A stretch of 5,894 nucleotides of DNA from contig URWK01000089.1 of the NCBI GenBank assembly GCA_900551505.1, forward strand, positions 1-5,894. The letters are read 5' to 3'. How positions within the stretch are numbered: the first letter of the stretch is position 1; the number at the start of each line of letters is the position of its first letter. A program made the translations under genes and the position numbers. Of the stretch, positions 1-4,829 are shown one piece after another. Under the pieces are notes generated by a model. That model had not been told where the DNA came from. It did not search any database and saw nothing but the letters and a program-made list of their open reading frames with translations. The DNA comes from an uncultured Ruminococcus sp. GTDB lineage: Bacteria > Bacillota > Clostridia > Oscillospirales > Ruminococcaceae.

Positions 1-68
1 TTTTATTTCGTTGCTGCTCAGCTCGTCGGGTCCCCGCCCCCCCCCCGCCCCGCCCCCCCCCCCCCCCC
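1..68. other. Low-complexity C-rich end, probable assembly artefact
   Basis: Bases 32-68 are almost pure C, broken only by single Gs at 36, 47 and 52, with the longest run 16 C (53-68). Such a run is out of character for the AT-rich surroundings. Bases 1-31 are not C-rich but cannot be joined to any gene. The likely explanation is a sequencing or assembly error at a contig end. Any terminator of the EF-G-like gene would lie here or beyond, and none can be recognised in the 31 credible bases 69-99. Confidence 0.75.
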
Positions 69-99
69 GAAACTTTAGGGATATATAGGTCAGGTTTTA

Positions 100-2148
100 T
101 CAGATACCGGCATTAACACTGAGAATAACTTCTGAAAGGAGATTTGCGGGAAGTTGTTCATATCTGAGGAAATCGAAAGTAAATGAGCCCATGCCTTTTG
201 TCGCTTGTCTGATATAAAGTGCGAAGTCATGCATTTCACGCATAGGAACTTCTGCAACAATTTCTGTCATGTTATTGCCGGCAGGATTCATTCCAAGCAC
301 TCTGCCACGTCTTTTGTTGAGTTCGCCCATTACATCACCGGTCTTGTCATCGGGAACGCATACGCTAAGGTTTCCGATAGGTTCGAGCATAACAGGTTCA
401 GCAAGTTTAAGCCCTTCTTTATAAGCGAGAGATGCAGCGGTTTTGAATGCCATTTCAGAGGAGTCTACAGGATGGTAAGAGCCGTCAACAAGGATAGCTT
501 TAAGACCGACTACCGGACAACCTGCAAGAACACCTTTCTTTACACATTCCTGTAAGCCCTTTTCGACTGCCGGAAAATAATTCTTAGGAACAGCTCCGCC
601 GAATACTTTTTCTTCAAATACGAGTTCATCGCTTACGCAAGGTTCAAATTCAATCCATACATGACCGTATTGACCGTGACCGCCGCTTTGCTTTTTGTAT
701 TTGCCTTCGGTTTTAACTTTTTTGCGAATGGTTTCCTTATAGGCAATCTGCGGATTTTTAAGTGTGATTTCAGCACCGAATTTGCCTTTAAGTTTTGCAA
801 CCGCAATTTCAAGGTGCTGTTCGCCGAGTCCGCTTAATATCTGTTCTTTTGTGGTTTTGTCCTGAACATATGTAAGTGTCGGGTCTTCTTCGACAAGCTT
901 CTGCATACCTGCCGAAATCTTGCTTTCATCTCCCTGAGATTTAGCCTTTACAGCCATAGAGTAGCAAGGCTTCGGGAATTCGACAGGTGTAAATGTAAGC
1001 TGTCTTTCGGAACTGCAAAGGGTATCATTTGTTTTTGCAGAAATTTTCGTTGCAACAACAATATCGCCTGCAATTGCACAATCTGTTTCAACCTGCTTCT
1101 TTCCGCACATGAAGTAAAGTTTTCCGATTTTTTCGGTCTGTCCCGAAACTGTATTCATAACTTCACTGTTTGCGGAGAGTTTTCCGGACATTACTTTTAT
1201 AAATGAGAGTTTGCCGAAAGAGTCGGCAACTGTCTTGAATACGAATGCTGACAACGGAGCGTTTTCATCCGCAGGAACTTCAACGATATCATCACCTGAA
1301 ACGGCTTCCGCAGGGGCAACTTCTGTAGGGTTCGGGAGCAGTAATGAGATTTCTTTAAGGAGCATATCAATACCCGCAAGTGTTGACGAACTTACGCAAG
1401 TTACAGGAGTTATAACGCCGCTGTTCATACCTTTGTGAATACCTTTTACAAGCTCTTTCTGTGTGAAAGGTTCGCCTGAGAAGAATTTTTCAAAGAGTTC
1501 TTCATCTGTTTCCGCTACCGCTTCGCCGAATGCTTCGATAAGACCGTTAAGTCTGTGTTCGCTTTCCGGCATATCAACTTCCGCAACCTTGCCGTTGCTG
1601 TCGTAAGCATAAGCTTTCATTTCGATGAGATTTACATAACATTCAATTTTTCCGTCCTTGGCGAAAGGTACAACTACAGGGCATACAGACGGGCCGAATT
1701 CTGTCTTGAGCTGTTCAAATACTTTATAGAAATCTGCTGTCGGGTCATCAAGCTTTGTGATTACGAACATTTTTGACTTTTTCATTTTTGTAGCCGAAGC
1801 GTAAGCCTTTTTTGTACCGACTTTTACGCCTGACTTTCCGGAAACAGTAATCATAACCGTTCCGGAAGCCTTTATGCCTTCGAGTGATTCGCCTTCAAAG
1901 TCGAACACGCCCGGAGTGTCGAGAAGATTTATTTTCATACCTTCATATGTGAAGTTTGCAAGTGCGGTATTTATCGAAAGCTTTCTTGAGATTTCTTCGG
2001 AATCGTAATCGCAAACAGTGTTTCCATCAGCGACTTTCCCAAGTCTGTCAGTTGCACCCGCCTGGAAAAGCAGAGCTTCAGCAAGTGAAGTTTTGCCTGA
2101 ACCTTTGTGACCTGCAAGAGAAATATTTTTAATCTGTACTGTGTTCAT
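100..2148 (-). CDS. EF-G-like translational GTPase (EF-G paralogue)
   Basis: A 682-residue protein with the full five-domain plan of elongation factor G (usually about 690-700 residues), expected to be a cytoplasmic, ribosome-associated GTPase. Visible motifs: G1 GHKGSGKT (13-20), a switch I region around KLSINT (56-61), G3 DTPG (77-80), G4 as TKLD (131-134) and G5 VSSS (252-255). Domain II spans roughly 296-385 and domain III roughly 393-470. Domain IV runs from about 471 to 590, with GGHGQYGHVW (489-498) and the tip loop DGSYHPVDSSEMAF (555-568). Domain V follows to about 670. It differs from canonical EF-G: G1 lacks the AHxDxGKT pattern, the His after DTPG is Val81, and the G4 Asn is Thr131. 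These changes point to the 'EF-G-like protein' paralogue family rather than the housekeeping fusA, and its exact role is not established. The ATG at 2148 is set by AGGAGG six bases upstream. The stop is TGA. Its own promoter lies at 2209-2237. Confidence 0.93.
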   Translation of the reverse strand: MNTVQIKNISLAGHKGSGKTSLAEALLFQAGATDRLGKVADGNTVCDYDSEEISRKLSINTALANFTYEGMKINLLDTPGVFDFEGESLEGIKASGTVMITVSGKSGVKVGTKKAYASATKMKKSKMFVITKLDDPTADFYKVFEQLKTEFGPSVCPVVVPFAKDGKIECYVNLIEMKAYAYDSNGKVAEVDMPESEHRLNGLIEAFGEAVAETDEELFEKFFSGEPFTQKELVKGIHKGMNSGVITPVTCVSSSTLAGIDMLLKEISLLLPNPTEVAPAEAVSGDDIVEVPADENAPLSAFVFKTVADSFGKLSFIKVMSGKLSANSEVMNTVSGQTEKIGKLYFMCGKKQVETDCAIAGDIVVATKISAKTNDTLCSSERQLTFTPVEFPKPCYSMAVKAKSQGDESKISAGMQKLVEEDPTLTYVQDKTTKEQILSGLGEQHLEIAVAKLKGKFGAEITLKNPQIAYKETIRKKVKTEGKYKKQSGGHGQYGHVWIEFEPCVSDELVFEEKVFGGAVPKNYFPAVEKGLQECVKKGVLAGCPVVGLKAILVDGSYHPVDSSEMAFKTAASLAYKEGLKLAEPVMLEPIGNLSVCVPDDKTGDVMGELNKRRGRVLGMNPAGNNMTEIVAEVPMREMHDFALYIRQATKGMGSFTFDFLRYEQLPANLLSEVILSVNAGI

Positions 2149-2154
2149 AATTTG

Positions 2155-2160
2155 CCTCCT
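2155..2160 (-). promoter_or_regulatory. Ribosome binding site of the EF-G-like gene
   Basis: The minus strand reads AGGAGG, a perfect match to the Shine-Dalgarno consensus, six bases before the ATG at 2148. It fixes the start codon. Confidence 0.9.
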
Positions 2161-2176
2161 GATTTATATATATATC

Positions 2177-2194
2177 TGCCATACCTTTATGGCA
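2177..2194 (-). other. 5' leader hairpin of the EF-G-like gene
   Basis: TGCCATA (2177-2183) and TATGGCA (2188-2194) are perfect inverted arms of 7 bp around a 4-base loop. If transcription starts near 2202, the hairpin begins about eight bases from the 5' end of the mRNA and ends 16 bases before the Shine-Dalgarno sequence. A 5' mRNA-stabilising stem or a protein-binding site is possible. There is no T-run after it, so it is not a terminator. Confidence 0.55.
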
Positions 2195-2208
2195 ATCACG
2201 ATAAATAT

Positions 2209-2237
2209 ATTATATAACCTTTCACAATTTATTTCAA
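2209..2237 (-). promoter_or_regulatory. Sigma-A-type promoter of the EF-G-like gene
   Basis: On the minus strand a TTGAAA -35 box (2232-2237, 5 of 6 to consensus) is followed after exactly 17 bp by a perfect TATAAT -10 box (2209-2214). The predicted start is near 2202, giving a leader of about 54 bases. This implies the gene is transcribed separately from the ABC-F gene upstream. Confidence 0.8.
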
Positions 2238-2247
2238 TATGTGAAAG
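2219..2247. promoter_or_regulatory. Candidate operator: 8-bp inverted repeat around the -35 box
   Basis: CTTTCACA (2219-2226) and TGTGAAAG (2240-2247) form a perfect inverted repeat with a 13-bp spacer. Arm centres are 21 bp apart, two helical turns, so both half-sites face the same side of the DNA. The -35 box of the EF-G-like promoter (2232-2237) sits at the centre, and one arm lies between -35 and -10. This is the geometry of a dimeric repressor site. The regulator is unknown. It is not followed by a T-run, so a terminator role for the ABC-F transcript is unlikely. Confidence 0.5.
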
Positions 2248-2393
2248 TTATTTTCTACATATTATTTTATAACTGATATATTTTTTAGGCTATTATGCAC
2301 AAACAGTTTTCTACAAATTCCCTTATATATTTAGTTTTATCCTTAATAATGTTAACGTTTCGTTCTGATGTGATTTTTAATTGCCTTTTGTGG

Positions 2394-3947
2394 TCAGACA
2401 ATTTTTGTTGTCCAGTCTTCAAGATTCCAGACTTCCGTGGCAACGTCATTATAAAATTCGGGTTCGTGGCTTACCATAAGAACAGTTCCTTTAAATTCCT
2501 TTATAGCTCTTTTAAGTTCTTCCTTTGCATCAACGTCAAGATGGTTTGTAGGTTCGTCAAGCACCAGCAAATTTATATCTCTGAGCATAAGCCTGCAAAG
2601 CCTTACTTTTGCATTTTCTCCACCCGAAAGAACACGCATTTGTGAAGTAATATGTTCGTTTGTAAGTCCGCATCTTGCAAGAGCCGCTCTTACTTCCGCA
2701 TTGGTCATTGATGGATATTCATTCCAGATTTCTTCAAGTGCTGTGTTTTCGGAAGGGTTTTCCTCCTGCTCGAAATAGCCGAGTTCGACAAACTGGTCAA
2801 GTTCCGTTTCTCCCGAAATAGGCTTTATTATTCCGAGTAATGTTTTAAGAAGCGTGGATTTTCCAAGACCGTTTACACCTCTGACAGCGATTTTCTGATT
2901 GCGTTCTACCTGTAAGTTAAGTGGTCTGGTAAGCGGTTCATCATATCCCAAGACAAGATTTTTCGCATCAATAACAACTCTGCCTGTTGTTCTTGCGGGT
3001 CTGAAACTGAAAGACGGTTTGATTTTTTCTTTTGCAAGCTGAATAACGTCCATTTTGTCAAGTTTTTTCTGTCTTGACTTAGCCATGTTGGTGGTTGCAA
3101 CTCTTGCTTTATTTCTTGCGACAAAGTCTTGTAAATCGGCAATTTCTTTCTGCTGTTTCTCGTAAGCCTGTTCAAGCTGTCTTTTTTTCAGTTCATACAT
3201 ACGCATGAAGTCATTGTAATCGCCTGTGTATCTTGTAAGCACGGCATTTTCAACGTGGTATATAACGTTTACCACGCTGTTAAGGAAAGGAATATCATGG
3301 GAAACGAGTATAAAGGCATTGTCGTAATTCTGTAGGAAGTTTTTAAGCCATGCTATATGGTTTTCGTCAAGGAAGTTTGTAGGTTCGTCAAGTATAAGTA
3401 TCATAGGATTTTCAAGCAGTACCTTAGCAAGCAGAACTTTAGCCCTCTGACCGCCCGAGAGTTCGGAAACATCTCTGTCAAGCCCGATTTCACCAAGTCC
3501 AAGCCCGTTTGCATATTCAGAAATCTTGCTGTCGATGGTGTAGTAACCACTGTAATCGAGTATTTCCTGAATTTCTCCGACATCTTCCATAATGGTGTTC
3601 ATTTCGTCTTCCGGGCAATCCGCCATTTTGTCATAAAGTTCGAGCATTTCTTTTTCAAGGTCTGTCAGGTGCTGAAAAGCTTCTTTTAAGACATCATAAA
3701 TAGTTTTACCTTTTGAAAGAGTGCTGTATTGGTCAAGGTATCCTGTAGTGATATGCTTGCACCATTCAATTTTACCTTCATCGGGCATAAGTTTTCCGGT
3801 TATGATATTAAGGAATGTGGATTTACCTTCACCATTAGCCCCCACAAGTCCAACGTGTTCACCTTTCAGAAGTCTGAAAGAAGCATCATTTAAAATTTGT
3901 CTTGCACCGAAACCATGTGTAACGTGTTCAACATTGAGTATACTCAT
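2394..3947 (-). CDS. ABC-F family ATPase (ribosome-associated, no membrane domain)
   Basis: A 517-residue soluble protein with two ABC ATPase domains. The first has Walker A GANGEGKST (36-44), signature LSGGQ (163-167), Walker B ending LDEPTNFLD (186-194, catalytic Glu188) and H-switch SHD (216-218). A charged helical linker follows (about 245-310, with ARNKARVATT at 277-286), which is the P-site tRNA interaction motif that defines ABC-F. The second has Walker A GVNGLGKST (357-365), signature LSGGE (440-444), LDEPTNHLD (463-471, Glu465) and SHE (493-495). Both ATPase sites look intact and there are no membrane helices. Family knowledge: ABC-F proteins bind the ribosomal E site and relieve stalled or badly placed tRNA, and some protect against antibiotics. 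The linker is not visibly extended, so a housekeeping role is more likely than resistance, but sequence alone does not settle this. Its ATG directly follows the stop of the 99-residue gene (TAAATG). Shine-Dalgarno candidates inside that gene are AAAGGAG (3959-3965) and AGGA (3952-3955). No clear terminator follows. Confidence 0.94.
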   Translation of the reverse strand: MSILNVEHVTHGFGARQILNDASFRLLKGEHVGLVGANGEGKSTFLNIITGKLMPDEGKIEWCKHITTGYLDQYSTLSKGKTIYDVLKEAFQHLTDLEKEMLELYDKMADCPEDEMNTIMEDVGEIQEILDYSGYYTIDSKISEYANGLGLGEIGLDRDVSELSGGQRAKVLLAKVLLENPMILILDEPTNFLDENHIAWLKNFLQNYDNAFILVSHDIPFLNSVVNVIYHVENAVLTRYTGDYNDFMRMYELKKRQLEQAYEKQQKEIADLQDFVARNKARVATTNMAKSRQKKLDKMDVIQLAKEKIKPSFSFRPARTTGRVVIDAKNLVLGYDEPLTRPLNLQVERNQKIAVRGVNGLGKSTLLKTLLGIIKPISGETELDQFVELGYFEQEENPSENTALEEIWNEYPSMTNAEVRAALARCGLTNEHITSQMRVLSGGENAKVRLCRLMLRDINLLVLDEPTNHLDVDAKEELKRAIKEFKGTVLMVSHEPEFYNDVATEVWNLEDWTTKIV

Positions 3948-4247
3948 TTATTCCTGTTCTCCTTTAATGCTTTCGATATTTATTCCGGATACTTTGAAAA
4001 CCGATTCGACCAGTGCATTTAACAATATTTTGTCATCTTCATTGTCTGATTTCTGGGTAAATGCACTTTCCGCATCACTTTCAAGCCATTTGAGATTAAA
4101 AGGTGTCTTGTCAAGTTCTGTAAATTGTTCAGCCTCACTGAGTCCGCTTGCATACATACCGGTATTAAGACCGGTTGTATAAACGTCATCGAGGAAATTC
4201 CGCAATTCTTCTTTGCTCATTTTCATAATTGCCTGATAGTTGTCCAT
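3948..4247 (-). CDS. Small acidic protein of unknown function, coupled to ABC-F
   Basis: A 99-residue protein that I do not recognise. It is acidic (about 20 Asp/Glu against 9 Lys/Arg), has no cysteine, no signal peptide and no membrane segment, and is probably cytoplasmic. The N-terminal stretch KMSKEELRNFLDDVY (9-23) reads as an amphipathic helix. The C-terminal third (about 72-93) is likely a second one, and the middle is polar. The frame stays open for 12 more codons to an ATG at 4283, but that ATG lies inside the stem of the tRNA terminator. The ATG at 4247 is preceded by GGAGG (4260-4264), so it is preferred. Its TAA stop abuts the ABC-F ATG with no gap, which suggests translational coupling and a shared transcript, and perhaps a functional link. 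No own promoter is visible between the terminator and the start. Confidence 0.8.
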   Translation of the reverse strand: MDNYQAIMKMSKEELRNFLDDVYTTGLNTGMYASGLSEAEQFTELDKTPFNLKWLESDAESAFTQKSDNEDDKILLNALVESVFKVSGINIESIKGEQE

Positions 4248-4259
4248 AATGTTTTCAAT

Positions 4260-4264
4260 CCTCC
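4260..4264 (-). promoter_or_regulatory. Ribosome binding site that decides the small-protein start
   Basis: GGAGG on the minus strand lies 12 bases before the ATG at 4247, a slightly long spacing, and only six bases past the terminator T-run. The surrounding TATGGAGGATT (4257-4267) nearly repeats the 3' arm of the terminator (TTATGAGGATT) and so could also pair with its 5' arm. Confidence 0.7.
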
Positions 4265-4270
4265 ATATAC

Positions 4271-4306
4271 AAAAAATCCTCATAAACTTAAAAGCTTATG
4301 AGGATT
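4271..4306 (-). terminator. Intrinsic terminator of the tRNA-Ser transcript
   Basis: Read on the minus strand, AATCCTCATAA (4306-4296) pairs perfectly with TTATGAGGATT (4285-4275) across a 10-base loop. The stem runs straight into six Ts (last two paired, 4276-4271). It starts five bases after the 3' end of tRNA-Ser(GCU). The stem is AT-rich, so termination may be partial. The plus strand has no T-run after the stem, so the signal is directional. Confidence 0.82.
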
Positions 4307-4311
4307 AAAAG

Positions 4312-4398
4312 CGGAGAAAGAGGGATTTGAACCCTCGCGACCCTTTCGAGCCCTACTCCCTTAGCAGGGGAGCCCCTTCACCACTTGGGTATTTCTCC
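4312..4398 (-). tRNA. tRNA-Ser (anticodon GCU)
   Basis: An 87-base class II tRNA. The acceptor stem GGAGAAA/TTTCTCC has discriminator G at 4312. The anticodon stem CTCCC/GGGAG encloses the loop CTGCTAA, giving anticodon GCU for the AGC and AGU serine codons. The long variable arm GGCTC-GAAA-GGGTC is typical of serine tRNAs. The T arm is GAGGG-TTCAAAT-CCCTC. CCA is not encoded and must be added. It is the second tRNA of a two-gene transcript, 20 bases after tRNA-Ser(UGA), and is followed directly by the terminator. Confidence 0.95.
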
Positions 4399-4418
4399 AT
4401 GCGTGAAAAAATAAAAAG

Positions 4419-4503
4419 CGGAGAGGAAGGGATTCGAACCCTTGTGCCTTTTGGGCAAACGGTTTTCAAGACCGCCTCGTTATGACCACTTCGATACCTC
4501 TCC
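4419..4503 (-). tRNA. tRNA-Ser (anticodon UGA)
   Basis: An 85-base class II tRNA. The acceptor stem GGAGAGG/CCTCTCC has discriminator G at 4419. The anticodon stem GCGGT/ACCGT encloses the loop CTTGAAA, giving anticodon UGA, which reads UCA and, by wobble, other UCN codons. The variable arm TGCC-CAAAA-GGCA and the T arm AAGGG-TTCGAAT-CCCTT are both well paired. CCA is not encoded. It is the first gene after the strong promoter at 4547-4575. Confidence 0.95.
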
Positions 4504-4520
4504 ATTTATTAAATTTGTTT

Positions 4521-4538
4521 TCGTCATGTCCCTGACGA
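4521..4538 (-). other. Hairpin at the 5' end of the tRNA precursor
   Basis: TCGTCA (4521-4526) and TGACGA (4533-4538) are perfect 6-bp arms with a 6-base loop. With transcription starting near 4540, this hairpin would sit at the very 5' end of the tRNA precursor, 17 bases before the mature tRNA-Ser(UGA). It would be removed by RNase P and may protect the precursor. The stem is short and its role is inferred. Confidence 0.4.
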
Positions 4539-4546
4539 CAGTATTT

Positions 4547-4575
4547 ATTTTATCACAGTTAATCGGATTTGTCAA
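4547..4575 (-). promoter_or_regulatory. Strong promoter of the tRNA-Ser pair
   Basis: On the minus strand a perfect TTGACA (4570-4575) is followed after 17 bp by TAAAAT (4547-4552). The -10 is preceded by TGA, which makes an extended -10 (TGnTAAAAT). The predicted start is near 4540. This near-consensus form is as expected for stable RNA genes. Confidence 0.88.
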
Positions 4576-4578
4576 GCC

Positions 4579-4632
4579 TTTTTCAAAAATTTTTTTAAAA
4601 AAGTTTTTTCCTGTTTTTGTATACGTTTTTTT
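4579..4632. promoter_or_regulatory. A/T-tract region upstream of the tRNA promoter (possible UP element)
   Basis: Seven A or T runs of five to seven bases (4579-4583, 4585-4589, 4590-4596, 4597-4602, 4604-4609, 4614-4618, 4626-4632) lie directly upstream of the -35 box of the tRNA promoter. Such tracts bind the RNA polymerase alpha subunit or bend DNA at stable-RNA promoters. The same region separates this promoter from the divergent XRE promoters. Confidence 0.4.
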
Positions 4633-4671
4633 GTCAACCTGCGGTTGCGTTAATTTGCATATAGAAATGTA

Positions 4672-4700
4672 TTGTAATATTTCTTCTGTTAAGTTATAAT
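4672..4700 (+). promoter_or_regulatory. Upstream promoter P1 of the XRE gene
   Basis: TTGTAA (4672-4677) and TATAAT (4695-4700) are separated by exactly 17 bp. The likely start is near AGAAC at 4707-4711, which would give a leader of about 123 bases. The element pattern is identical to P2, 84 bp downstream. Confidence 0.6.
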
Positions 4701-4721
4701 TTTATCAGAACAAAATCAATT

Positions 4722-4743
4722 TACAGTTGCAGAGGAAACTGTA
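4722..4743. promoter_or_regulatory. Inverted repeat between the XRE promoters
   Basis: TACAGTT (4722-4728) and AACTGTA (4737-4743) form a perfect 7-bp inverted repeat with an 8-bp spacer. It lies just downstream of the P1 start and 12 bases before the -35 of P2. It could be an operator, possibly for the XRE protein itself, or a hairpin in the P1 transcript. There is no T-run, so it is not a terminator. Confidence 0.4.
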
Positions 4744-4755
4744 TATCAGAATATA

Positions 4756-4784
4756 TTGTAACAACTGAGCAGATGCATTATAAT
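4756..4784 (+). promoter_or_regulatory. Proximal promoter P2 of the XRE gene
   Basis: TTGTAA (4756-4761), a 17-bp spacer and a perfect TATAAT (4779-4784). The predicted start is near AGAAC at 4791-4795, giving a leader of about 39 bases that carries GGAG at 4816-4819. Confidence 0.72.
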
Positions 4785-4829
4785 ATTAAAAGAACGAAAA
4801 CACTGAATATTTTTTGGAGATGATGAAAA

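Noticed and set aside
2251..2318. Near-direct repeat TTTTCTACATAT / TTTTCTACAAAT, 56 bp apart
   Set aside because: Eleven of twelve bases match, but in AT-rich DNA with no promoter or symmetry attached, chance is adequate.
2295..2645. Plus-strand open frame of 116 codons partly in the intergenic region
   Set aside because: More than half overlaps the ABC-F gene in antisense, no Shine-Dalgarno precedes it, and the product resembles no protein.
2394..3947. ABC-F protein as an antibiotic resistance determinant
   Set aside because: The linker is not visibly extended and no resistance or mobile genes are nearby, so only the general ABC-F assignment is supported.
3721..4182. Plus-strand open frame of 153 codons
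   Set aside because: It lies opposite the ABC-F start and the small gene, has no ribosome binding site or promoter, and its Ser/Leu/Pro-rich product is typical of an antisense shadow.
4248..4283. Twelve-codon N-terminal extension of the small protein from an ATG at 4283
   Set aside because: That ATG lies inside the terminator stem and has no ribosome binding site, while the ATG at 4247 has GGAGG upstream.
4312..4503. tRNA-Ser genes as an integration site for a mobile element
   Set aside because: No integrase, no direct repeat of a tRNA 3' end elsewhere in the window, and normal housekeeping-type neighbours.
4609..4637. Second TTGACA (4632-4637) upstream of the tRNA promoter on the minus strand
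   Set aside because: At 17 bp spacing the sequence is ACAGGA, not a -10 box, and no other spacing gives a good match.
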